From: an uncultured Collinsella sp.
GTDB taxonomy: Bacteria > Actinomycetota > Coriobacteriia > Coriobacteriales > Coriobacteriaceae
Length of the DNA stretch: 13,248 nt
Assembly: GCA_900542965.1 (NCBI GenBank)
Contig: UQPY01000055.1
Span: 1 to 13,248 of the forward strand
Direction: 5' to 3'
Shown here: positions 1-6,540 of the stretch, one piece after another
Layout: the number at the start of each line of letters is the position of its first letter
Numbering within the stretch: position 1 is the stretch's first letter
Made by a program: the position numbers and the translations under genes
Notes under the pieces: model-generated
The model's database searches: none
What the model saw: the letters and a program-made list of their open reading frames with translations, nothing else
What the model was told of the DNA's origin: nothing

Positions 1-2
1 CC

Positions 3-821
3 GGCCTTGGCCTTGCCGGCTGCTCGGGCAACAAGACGTCCGAGCCCGCTGGTTCCGATGCCGGCTCCGTCAAGTCTTCCTCTAAGAAGAAGGCTGTCGA
101 GCTGCAGGTCTTTGCCGCTAACTCGCTCGAGAAAGCTCTGCCCGAGGTTCAGGAGCTCTACACCGAGCAGACCGGCACTACGTTTGCCGACACGCAGTTT
201 AAGGCGTCTGGCGACCTTGTCGAGCAGATGCGCGCCGGTGCCGCCGTCGACGTGCTCATCACGGCCTCCAAGGGCACCATGGACGACGCCGAGGCCGCCG
301 AGCTCGTCGATACCGATACCCGCGAGGACATGTTCGTCAACGACCTCGTGATCATTCGCGCCGAGGGCTCCGACACCAAGGTCGAGGCCATCGCCGACGT
401 CGCGAATCTGGACGGCAAGATCGCCATTGGCGACGCTAAGACTGTTCCCGCTGGCAAGTATGCCAACCAGGCCCTGGCCTCCGTGGGCCTCTACACCGGC
501 ACCGAGGGTGACGACGGCGAGTATGCGCCCGAACTCGCCGACAAGGTGGCCCTGGCCGATAAGGTCGGCACCGCTGCCGCCTACGTCTCTACGGGCGACT
601 GCGTGGCCGGTTTTGTCTACAGCTCCGATATCTTCCGCTACGACGGCATCGAGGAGGCCTTCGTGTGCCCCGAGGATTCGCACAAGCCCATCGTGTATCC
701 GGGTGCCGTTGCCGAGAGCTCCGAGCACGCCGACGAGGCCAAGGCGTTCATCGACTTCTGCCTGACCAACAAGAAAGCCCAGAAGATTTGGGCCAAGTAC
801 GGCTTTGAGCTTTCCGCGTAG
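3..821 (+). CDS. modA: Molybdate-type ABC transporter substrate-binding lipoprotein ModA (5' partial)
   Basis: Extracytoplasmic binding protein that would capture molybdate (or tungstate) and hand it to the permease encoded downstream. The start codon lies before the window; 272 residues are visible. The frame opens with a lipobox, LAGC, with the lipidated Cys at bases 21-23, followed by a Ser/Lys-rich linker (about residues 8-33) and then the mature fold. ModA-like stretches are the early segment VFAANSLEKALPEVQELY, the segment FKASGDLVEQMRAGAAVDVL with its SGDLVEQ core, and a C-terminal helix ending in IWAKYGFELSA, where this family usually ends. A permease (68 bp downstream) and an ATPase follow on the same strand, which supports a mod operon. 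The anion specificity (Mo, W or another oxyanion) is taken from the family and not proven by the sequence. Only the extreme N terminus is missing, because of the window edge. Confidence 0.88.
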   Translation, partial: GLGLAGCSGNKTSEPAGSDAGSVKSSSKKKAVELQVFAANSLEKALPEVQELYTEQTGTTFADTQFKASGDLVEQMRAGAAVDVLITASKGTMDDAEAAELVDTDTREDMFVNDLVIIRAEGSDTKVEAIADVANLDGKIAIGDAKTVPAGKYANQALASVGLYTGTEGDDGEYAPELADKVALADKVGTAAAYVSTGDCVAGFVYSSDIFRYDGIEEAFVCPEDSHKPIVYPGAVAESSEHADEAKAFIDFCLTNKKAQKIWAKYGFELSA

Positions 822-889
822 AGCGGCTTGGCGCGATAATTCCATCGTTTTATGTTTCACTCCGTCCTTGTATTCGCTTGGAGCTTTTC

Positions 890-2332
890 GTGCTTAATAG
901 ATTCCGCATGCTTGTCGCCTGTGCTTTGACCTTCACGCTTTGCTGGGTGCCGGGATTTGCGTTTGCTGGGGACGCTGAGGACGGGACCCAGGTTACTGCG
1001 ACCGCTCATGGGCTTTCCTATGGGATCGAGGGTTTTGAGCGGTTGGCCAAGGGGACCGCTCGTGCCATGGAAGGCCAGCCTGAGGGCTACCGGTTTCCCG
1101 TTGACGAGGACGTTGACCTTGTAGTGGCGCCTGCTGCTGATCGCGTTGTGGTGTGGATATCGCCCAAGGCGATCGAGAAGTATGGATTTGATCCGCAGGA
1201 CAATGAGTGCGTATCGGGTCTCAAGGCCCTCGTCTGTGAGCTCGACAGCGCAAACTGCATGGGAGGTGCGCAGCTAGGGGACGTGGACCTTCCTTGGTAT
1301 GTCACGGCGGAAACAACGTTTGATGCCGGCGGGTATACCTATGGCTTTGACGAGCGCAGTGCGGATGGGGACCGTTATGTGGTGATCTCATCGGCCTCGG
1401 GTGATGCCAAGGGCGGCGCGCGTTGGCTTGATAGCGCTCAAATGGTAGAGGCATCGTCTGTCGTGTTGCGGGATGAACAGGGGCCCTTGACCTCTCTGAT
1501 CTCCTTTTTGGGCGACATCGACTATCGCCCGTTTTGGGTGTCCATAAAAACGAGCGGCCTTGCCCTGCTGATCTCCTTTGCGCTGGGCCTGTTCGCCGCG
1601 TGGAAGACTATGGGTACCTCGAGTCGCATCAAGGGCCTGCTCGATTCGGTCTTTACCATCCCCATGGTGTTGCCGCCTACGGTGTGCGGCTTTCTGCTCC
1701 TCATGCTGTTTGGCCGCTCGACCGGGGTGGGCCAGTGGCTCATCGCGCACGGCATCTCGATCGTCTTTACCTGGCCCGCGGCGGTGATCTCTGCCGTGGT
1801 GGTGTCGTTTCCCCTGGTCTACCGCACGGCGCTCGGTGCCTTTGAGAGCCTCGACATGCAGATGCTCGACGCCGCGCGAACTCTGGGATGGTCCGAGCGT
1901 CGCATCTTTACCAAGCTTATGATGCCGCTTGGCTGGCCCTCGATTGCCGCCGGCACGGTGCTCGCCTTTGCCCGCGCGATGGGCGAGTTTGGCTGCACCC
2001 TGTTCTTTGCGGGCAACTACGCCGGTATTACGCAGACCATCCCCATCGCCATCTACTTTGAGTGGATGGGCGGCAATACGTCGGTGGCCCTCTTTTGGGT
2101 CGTGGTCGTAATTGCGTTCAGCTTCCTGGTCATCCTATTCATCAACATGTACACGGCGCATTCGCAAAAGTATCGCGAGCGGGGCCTTTCCCATGCGGAG
2201 CGCAAACAGGCCAAAGATCTCACCGGACAGGGCGATTCGCTCGACCCGGCGGGCGGCGATGCCTTGCGTATCGATCGCGAGGCGCTGGCCGAGCTTATGC
2301 GCGATGATACGGTGCCGCGGGGAGGTCGATAG
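890..2332 (+). CDS. modB: Molybdate ABC transporter permease ModB with an N-terminal secreted domain
   Basis: Membrane channel of the molybdate importer. I chose GTG 890 (480 aa) because GGAG at 880-883 sits six bases ahead of it. TTG 878 would bury that site and ATG 908 lies 24 bases from it. Residues 1-26 look like a cleavable signal peptide (basic NRFR, hydrophobic core, AFA then GD). Residues 27 to about 198 form a soluble domain that I do not recognise. From about 218 to 430 comes a typical ModB/CysT-type permease with several membrane spans and a clear EAA loop (about 328-355, AARTLGW...LMMPLGWPS), which would dock onto ModC. A hydrophilic tail of about 50 residues follows. Normal ModB proteins are about 220-270 aa, so the extra secreted domain is the oddity: it may sense or guide substrate at the outer face. 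modC starts three bases after the stop codon. Confidence 0.87.
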   Translation: MLNRFRMLVACALTFTLCWVPGFAFAGDAEDGTQVTATAHGLSYGIEGFERLAKGTARAMEGQPEGYRFPVDEDVDLVVAPAADRVVVWISPKAIEKYGFDPQDNECVSGLKALVCELDSANCMGGAQLGDVDLPWYVTAETTFDAGGYTYGFDERSADGDRYVVISSASGDAKGGARWLDSAQMVEASSVVLRDEQGPLTSLISFLGDIDYRPFWVSIKTSGLALLISFALGLFAAWKTMGTSSRIKGLLDSVFTIPMVLPPTVCGFLLLMLFGRSTGVGQWLIAHGISIVFTWPAAVISAVVVSFPLVYRTALGAFESLDMQMLDAARTLGWSERRIFTKLMMPLGWPSIAAGTVLAFARAMGEFGCTLFFAGNYAGITQTIPIAIYFEWMGGNTSVALFWVVVVIAFSFLVILFINMYTAHSQKYRERGLSHAERKQAKDLTGQGDSLDPAGGDALRIDREALAELMRDDTVPRGGR

Positions 2333-2335
2333 GCC

Positions 2336-3406
2336 ATGTCGCTCGTTTTGGATATCAAAAAGCACTACCTCGGGTTTATGCTCGACATGCAGCTTGAGGC
2401 CGGCGAGGAGCGCGTGGCGCTGCTCGGTGCCTCAGGTTGCGGCAAGAGCTGCACACTGCGCTGCATTGCCGGTGTTGAGACGCCCGACGAGGGAAAGATC
2501 GTTGTCAACGGCGTGACCTTTTTTGACTCGGCGGCGGGCATCGACCTGTCGCCCCAGGAGCGAAAATGCGCCCTGTTGTTCCAAAACTATCAGCTGTTTT
2601 CCAACATGACGGTGGCCGATAACGTATGCGCCGGTGTAAAGGACGCGGGTGACGCCGCCGCGCGCAAAAAGCTCGCCGAGCGCTATCTGAGCATTTTCGG
2701 TCTAGCCGATTTTGCCGACCGCTATCCCGCGCGACTCTCGGGCGGTCAGCAGCAACGCGTGGCGCTTGCCCGCATGGTGGCGGCGCATCCGGGCATTTTT
2801 ATGTTCGACGAGCCCATGAGCGCGCTCGATTCCTATCTTAAGAGCGCGCTCGAGCAGAACATGCTCGACCTGTTCGATGTGTGCAACCGCACCGTGCTCT
2901 ACGTGAGCCACGACATCGACGAAGCGTGCCGCCTGTGCCAGCGTATCTGCGTGATGCACGACGGGCATGTTGAGGAGATCGGCTCTGTCGAGGACGTGGT
3001 CCGCCGTCCGCAGACGCTGGCGGCGCTGCGCCTGACGGGCTGCAAGAACACAAGCCGGGCGCGCAAGATCGGCGACGAAGAAGTTGAGGCCCTCGACTGG
3101 GGCATGACCTTTAACGTGGGTCGCGCGGTTCCCGATACTGTGGCGTACCTGGGCGTTCGCGCAAGCTATTTCCATGTTGATAATCGCGTTGAGCGGGGCC
3201 GTAACAGCTACGATTTGCATGTGGCCCGTGTAAGCGATTCGCGCTTTGAGCGGCTGGTATTGCTGGACGTGCCGCGCGCTGATGCGCCCACGCGTCTGCA
3301 GTGGAAGGTCAACAAGGTGGGCGTGCCTGTCGACGAGCTGCCGCAAGCAGGCGAGGCGCTGCGCATGCACTTCGATGCGAGTAGGATCCACTTGGTTTGT
3401 CGATAG
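2336..3406 (+). CDS. modC: Molybdate ABC transporter ATP-binding protein ModC
   Basis: Cytoplasmic ATPase that powers the ModAB importer. The 356-aa length fits ModC-type ATPases with a C-terminal regulatory domain. Visible motifs: Walker A GASGCGKS at residues 31-38, signature LSGGQQQR at 134-141, Walker B IFMFDEP with Asp158 and Glu159, then the D-loop SALDS and the H-loop YVSHDIDEA. Residues from about 230 to the end are a separate, less conserved domain in the position of the TOBE/Mop-like domain that binds oxyanion in ModC. I see no crisp Mop motif, so that part is inferred. The start is ATG 2336, with GGAGG at 2321-2325 inside the end of modB, so the two genes are probably translationally coupled. 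A neighbouring sulfate or Fe(3+) transporter family is the main alternative; ModA and the permease argue for molybdate. Confidence 0.85.
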   Translation: MSLVLDIKKHYLGFMLDMQLEAGEERVALLGASGCGKSCTLRCIAGVETPDEGKIVVNGVTFFDSAAGIDLSPQERKCALLFQNYQLFSNMTVADNVCAGVKDAGDAAARKKLAERYLSIFGLADFADRYPARLSGGQQQRVALARMVAAHPGIFMFDEPMSALDSYLKSALEQNMLDLFDVCNRTVLYVSHDIDEACRLCQRICVMHDGHVEEIGSVEDVVRRPQTLAALRLTGCKNTSRARKIGDEEVEALDWGMTFNVGRAVPDTVAYLGVRASYFHVDNRVERGRNSYDLHVARVSDSRFERLVLLDVPRADAPTRLQWKVNKVGVPVDELPQAGEALRMHFDASRIHLVCR

Positions 3407-3470
3407 CGCCGGGTAATGCCGTCGGGGATATAAGCCTCGGCGGCTTTGTCTGCCGCTCGCCGAATGAGGG

Positions 3471-3498
3471 ATGACAAACTCTTATCAATAAAGATAAT
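3471..3498 (+). promoter_or_regulatory. Sigma-A-type promoter for the reductase/selenium operon
   Basis: ATGACA (3471-3476) and GATAAT (3493-3498) are separated by 16 bases. Each hexamer differs from consensus (TTGACA, TATAAT) by one base, and the region is AT-rich within otherwise GC-rich DNA. It lies 65 bp after modC and about 340 bp before the first reductase gene, so transcription starting near 3505 would give a leader of roughly 330 nt. Strand and spacing fit; activity is inferred. Confidence 0.5.
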
Positions 3499-3538
3499 AA
3501 TTTATTAAACGACGGTACACGATGCTGTCGTACGAATG

Positions 3539-3570
3539 TCAACGGTGTTCGCATGTTCGATGACCGTTGA
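3539..3570. repeat. 8-bp perfect inverted repeat in the operon leader
   Basis: TCAACGGT (3539-3546) and ACCGTTGA (3563-3570) are perfect inverted copies with a 16-base spacer, which itself contains TGTTCG twice, eight bases apart (3546-3551 and 3554-3559). GTCAAC at 3538-3543 could instead pair with GTTGAC at 3575-3580, so two exclusive RNA hairpins are possible. It lies about 40 bp downstream of the -10 box. It may be an operator for a dimeric repressor or part of a leader switch; the sequence does not decide. Confidence 0.5.
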
Positions 3571-3606
3571 TATAGTTGACCTTATCTTGTAAAGGAGGGT
3601 GCGCAC

Positions 3607-3675
3607 ATGCCGCAGACGACATACATTCGCCGCGTTGCCGCGCGTGCCCTATATATGGCTCGGAGTCGCATATGA
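3607..3675 (+). CDS. Possible 22-residue leader peptide
   Basis: ATG 3607 follows a perfect Shine-Dalgarno sequence AAAGGAGG (3591-3598) at eight bases and opens a 22-codon frame, MPQTTYIRRVAARALYMARSRI, ending at TGA 3673-3675. This is the best ribosome binding site in the leader, which is the main reason to list it. The peptide is basic and has no recognisable family. Its 3' end overlaps the first strand of a stem-loop (3659-3698), so ribosome movement could affect downstream RNA folding. It may equally be a chance frame behind a chance purine run. Confidence 0.3.
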   Translation: MPQTTYIRRVAARALYMARSRI

Positions 3676-3834
3676 GCAGGTATGTTCACGGCTCCGGGAG
3701 AGACGACGCACAACTAAATAATCGACCGCAAAGCAGGTTCCCTAAAATACCGGGTTTGAGCACGGCCGGGCAATCGCCGTCCGTCGTGCATCGATACCGC
3801 TGTTATCCGTTTTTGGTTCGAGAGGGGAACCGTC
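3659..3834 (+). promoter_or_regulatory. Structured 5' leader with an anti-Shine-Dalgarno element
   Basis: Three foldable elements precede the first reductase gene. (1) Bases 3659-3668 pair with 3689-3698 (10 pairs, two of them G-U). (2) GCACGGC at 3760-3766 pairs with GTCGTGC at 3783-3789, with a further CGG/CCG inside. (3) GGTTC 3815-3819 pairs with GAACC 3827-3831, which displays the ribosome binding site in its loop. GGTTCCC at 3736-3742 is perfectly complementary to GGGAACC 3825-3831 and would hide that site. Two mutually exclusive states are therefore possible, as in a riboswitch or protein-controlled leader. I cannot assign a known riboswitch class. Confidence 0.4.
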
Positions 3835-5118
3835 ATGGCTGAAGAATTCGATTTCCATCCGATGTGGGAGAGCCTCGGCATGAATCTTGCCGACCACGAC
3901 ATGCTGCTGGGTGCCGTGGGCCAGATGTACGGGGACATGTTCCTGTCGCAGAACAACCGCCCCAAGTCCACGTCCTACCTGGACTTTGTGGCCACCAACA
4001 TCCATAGCGGCCGCATTAAGGAGATGCTCGACAAGAAGGAGGCTGGCGAGGCCACCAAGATTGTGGGCTCGTTCTGCGTGTACGTGCCCGAGGAGATCGT
4101 ACTTGCCTGTGACGGCATTCCTGTTGGTCTGTGCTCGGGTGCCGACTGGGCAACCGACAAGGTCGAGGAGCACTTGCCGCGCAACACCTGTCCGCTCATC
4201 AAGAGCTTTGCCGGCTTTAAGCTGGGCGAGGTCTGCCCCTACATTGAGTCGAGTGACTTGGTGGTAGGCGAGAACACCTGCGATGGCAAGAAGAAGGCCT
4301 ACGAGTTCTTTGCAACGCAAAAGAACATGTACGTCATGGATATTCCCAACGTACACGACGAGTCGACGCTCGTGACCTGGAAGGCCGAGGTCAAGAAGCT
4401 CGCCGCCAAGATCGAGGAAGAGTGCGGCGTCAAGATTACGCTCGAGCGTCTGAAGGCCGCCATCCACGCCGTCAATGAGAAGCGTCGCGCCCTGCAGCGC
4501 CTCGCAGCCACGCGCGCTGCAGACCCTGCGCCCATCAGCGGTCTCGACAGCCTGCTGACCGTTCAGGCCGCCTTTATGGACGACACGCCGCGTCTGACCG
4601 GAGCCATCAACGATATGGCGGCTGAGTGCGAGCAGCGTGTCGAGGCCGGCGAGGGCGTGGCGCCCAAGGGGACCAAGCGCATCCTGTACACCGGTACGCC
4701 CATGGCCGTGCCCAACTGGAAACTATTCAACCTCATCGAGAAGGCCGGCGGCGTTGTGGTAGGCGAGGAGTCCTGCACGGGCTCGCGCTACTACAAGGAC
4801 CTGGTCGACGAGTCCGGCGAGACGGTCGACGAGATGCTCGATGCCATCGCCGAGCGCTACTTTAAGATCAACTGTGCCGTCTTTACGCCCAACGACCAGC
4901 GTATGAAGGACATTGTCCAGATGGCCAAGGACCTGCATGCCGACGGCATCGTGGATGTGGCGCTGCAGTTCTGCACGCTCTACGAGATGGAGTCGTTTGC
5001 CGTGGAGAAGGCCGCCGAGGAGGCAGGCATTCCGTTTATGCACATCACGACCGACTACGCCGGCGAGGACGCAGGCCAGCTGCAAACCAGGATCGAGGCT
5101 TTCTTGGAAACCATTTAG
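3835..5118 (+). CDS. Double-cubane-cluster anaerobic reductase, paralog 1 (2-hydroxyacyl-CoA dehydratase/HgdB fold)
   Basis: Member of the family that includes the HgdB/HgdC dehydratase subunits, E. coli YjiM and the double-cubane-cluster protein (DCCP) of anaerobes. In studied DCCPs an iron-sulfur double cubane bound by Cys receives ATP-driven electrons from an activator and reduces small, hard-to-reduce substrates; the physiological substrate is unknown. This 427-aa protein has Cys at 81, 100, 119, 134, 149, 314, 347 and 380, all shared with paralog 2. The strongest blocks are NTCPLIKS, ENTCDGKKKAYE and INCAVFTPNDQRMKD. The CDGKKK and CPLIKS motifs and the lack of any CoA-transferase neighbour favour DCCP over an acyl-CoA dehydratase. 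It carries about 39 extra N-terminal residues relative to paralog 2. ATG 3835 is preceded by AGAGGGG. It is the first gene of the operon, with the activator two genes downstream. Cytosolic and expected to be oxygen-sensitive. Confidence 0.85.
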   Translation: MAEEFDFHPMWESLGMNLADHDMLLGAVGQMYGDMFLSQNNRPKSTSYLDFVATNIHSGRIKEMLDKKEAGEATKIVGSFCVYVPEEIVLACDGIPVGLCSGADWATDKVEEHLPRNTCPLIKSFAGFKLGEVCPYIESSDLVVGENTCDGKKKAYEFFATQKNMYVMDIPNVHDESTLVTWKAEVKKLAAKIEEECGVKITLERLKAAIHAVNEKRRALQRLAATRAADPAPISGLDSLLTVQAAFMDDTPRLTGAINDMAAECEQRVEAGEGVAPKGTKRILYTGTPMAVPNWKLFNLIEKAGGVVVGEESCTGSRYYKDLVDESGETVDEMLDAIAERYFKINCAVFTPNDQRMKDIVQMAKDLHADGIVDVALQFCTLYEMESFAVEKAAEEAGIPFMHITTDYAGEDAGQLQTRIEAFLETI

Positions 5119-5130
5119 GGTTATCCGTCT

Positions 5131-5235
5131 CGGCGGTTTCCCCAGGCGCCCGATCTTGCCGTTCAAACCGTCGCTTGCGTACCAAAGTATGCGGCGCTTC
5201 TCTTTCACGGCAACCTCGGGCACCTGGGAAAGCCG
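5131..5235 (+). repeat. Long imperfect hairpin between the two reductase genes
   Basis: Almost the whole 154-bp gap folds on itself. Paired blocks from outside in are: 5131-5134 with 5232-5235; 5137-5139 with 5229-5231; 5141-5146 with 5223-5228; 5148-5153 with 5216-5221; 5156-5162 with 5207-5213 (seven perfect pairs); 5172-5174 with 5194-5196; and GCGTAC 5177-5182 with GTATGC 5187-5192 around a CAAA loop. That is about 35 pairs with small bulges. No T-run follows, so it is not a simple intrinsic terminator. It may be an RNA processing or stability element, a small RNA, or the remains of a palindromic mobile repeat. Confidence 0.6.
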
Positions 5236-5272
5236 TTTCCTTGGTTGGTTGAAAGGTTTGTTAAGGAGTTAT

Positions 5273-6436
5273 ATGTCGGAAAATAATGAGCAGCCGTTGC
5301 CGTCCACGTTTGAGGAGTTCAACGAGCAGCGTAAGGCCGCGTTTATTCGCGTTAAGGATTACAAGCAGGCCGGTAATCGCCTGGTCGGCTTCCTGTGCAG
5401 CTATACGCCACTCGAGATTATCGATGCCGCGGGGGCTGCGAGCGTGGCGCTGTGCGGCACGTCCGACGAGGTGATTCCCGAGGCCGAGAAGGTGCTGCCG
5501 GCAAATCTCTGCCCGCTCATCAAGTCGACCTACGGCTTTGCTTACTCGCAAAAGTGCCCGTTTACGTACTTTAGCGACATGATCATCGGTGAGACAACCT
5601 GCGACGGCAAGAAGAAGATGTACGAGCTACTCAACGAGCTCAAGCGCACGCACATTCTGCATCTTCCGCAGGGTCGCGATCGCGCCTACGAGCGCGAGGG
5701 CTGGTACGAGGAGTGTCGCCTGCTCAAGGAGGAGCTCGAGGGCTTCTACGGCATCACGATTACCGATGACGACCTGCGCGCCGCCGTGCGTCGTCGCAAT
5801 CGCTTGCGTGCGGCCCAGCTCGAGATGTTCGCGCTGCAGGCCAACCAGCCGGCGGCCATGAGCGGCGTCGACCTGATGAGCACCATGTTCGCCGGTACGT
5901 TCAGCTTTGATATCGAGGCCTATACACAGCAGCTGGAGCAAAAGGTCGCCAAGCTGCGTGAGGCCTACGACGCGGGCGAGCGCCCGGTCGCGGCAGATGC
6001 CAGGCGCATTCTGATCACCGGCTGCCCGGTGGGCGGCGTGATTAACAAGATCGGCCGTACTATCGAGTCCAACGGCGGCGTGGTCGTGTGCATGGACGAC
6101 TGCTCGGGCGAGCGCACGGCGGCCATGATGATCGATCCGGAGGCTCCCGACATCCTGCGCGCCATCGCCGACCGCTATCTGGATATCAACTGCTCGGTCA
6201 TGACGCCCAACGACGGTCGTATGAAAAACACGCTGGTCATGTGCGAGAAGTATCACGTCGATGGCGTGGTAGAGAGCGTGCTACAGGCCTGCCATACCTT
6301 CAACGTTGAGAGCGCGCGCATGCAGGAGGCCGTCGAGGGTGCGGGTATTCCGTACATGAAGATCGAGACCGACTACAGCAATGGCGACATGGGCCAGATC
6401 GAGACCCGCATCGCCGCCTTCATCGAAACCCTGTAG
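5273..6436 (+). CDS. Double-cubane-cluster anaerobic reductase, paralog 2 (HgdB/YjiM fold)
   Basis: Second HgdB/YjiM-like protein, 387 aa. Its Cys residues 42, 61, 80, 95, 110, 277, 307 and 340 match the eight of paralog 1; the first five have exactly the same spacing (19, 19, 15, 15) in both proteins. Shared blocks are NLCPLIKSTYGFAYSQKCP, ETTCDGKKKMYE, DDCSGER, INCSVMTPNDGRMKN and a C-terminal ETDYSNGDMGQIETRIAAFIE. A double cubane needs six Cys ligands, so most of the eight are probably ligands, but I cannot say which. ATG 5273 is preceded by AAGGAG (5263-5268); the frame stays open upstream by chance, but that part matches nothing in paralog 1. The two paralogs could form a heterodimer, as HgdA/HgdB do, or two homodimers with different substrates sharing one activator. 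Substrate unknown. Confidence 0.85.
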   Translation: MSENNEQPLPSTFEEFNEQRKAAFIRVKDYKQAGNRLVGFLCSYTPLEIIDAAGAASVALCGTSDEVIPEAEKVLPANLCPLIKSTYGFAYSQKCPFTYFSDMIIGETTCDGKKKMYELLNELKRTHILHLPQGRDRAYEREGWYEECRLLKEELEGFYGITITDDDLRAAVRRRNRLRAAQLEMFALQANQPAAMSGVDLMSTMFAGTFSFDIEAYTQQLEQKVAKLREAYDAGERPVAADARRILITGCPVGGVINKIGRTIESNGGVVVCMDDCSGERTAAMMIDPEAPDILRAIADRYLDINCSVMTPNDGRMKNTLVMCEKYHVDGVVESVLQACHTFNVESARMQEAVEGAGIPYMKIETDYSNGDMGQIETRIAAFIETL

Positions 6437-6444
6437 GTGACGGT

Positions 6445-6475
6445 ATGTGACAAAGGTACTGTCCCTTTGTTACAT
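6445..6475. repeat. REP-like palindrome
   Basis: TGTGACAAAGG (6446-6456) and CCTTTGTTACA (6464-6474) form an 11-pair stem with one G-T, extended by A6445-T6475, around the seven-base loop TACTGTC. From memory, palindromes with a TGTGACAAAGG...CTGTCCCTTTGTCACA core recur in many bacterial genomes near REP-associated (Y1) transposases; this is recollection, not a search. There is no T-run, so it is a poor terminator. It sits in the 104-bp gap between paralog 2 and the activator and may alter expression across that join. Confidence 0.5.
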
Positions 6476-6540
6476 GTGAGGGAGGATGCCAAGGCGCCTG
6501 AACGCGCCGCTACCTTTGATGTTTAGATTGGGAGAGAGCC

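Noticed and set aside
878..889. TTG 878 as modB start
   Set aside because: The GGAG that would serve as ribosome binding site overlaps that codon; GTG 890 is correctly spaced.
3440..3456. Terminator after modC (GCGGC/GCCGC hairpin)
   Set aside because: Only five pairs and no T-run directly after it; the following AT-rich stretch is better explained as the promoter.
3690..3800. c-di-GMP-I (GEMM) riboswitch
   Set aside because: CGCAAAGC (3727-3734) followed by CCCTAAAA recalls its core, but there is no room for the GNRA-capped stem between CACA and that core, so the scaffold is absent.
3672..3842. 56-codon frame that overlaps the leader peptide stop (ATGA) and the start of reductase 1
   Set aside because: It uses AGG, AGA, CTA, ATA, CAA and AAT codons unlike the neighbouring genes and resembles no protein; better explained as structured leader RNA.
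4913..5272. 120-residue N-terminal extension of reductase paralog 2
   Set aside because: The frame is merely open through the end of paralog 1 and the hairpin; AAGGAG and ATG 5273 mark the start and paralog 1 offers no matching domain.
3835..6436. Classical 2-hydroxyglutaryl- or lactoyl-CoA dehydratase A/B subunits
   Set aside because: No CoA-transferase or other amino acid fermentation gene nearby, and both proteins carry the YjiM/DCCP-style CPLIKS and CDGKKK cysteine blocks.
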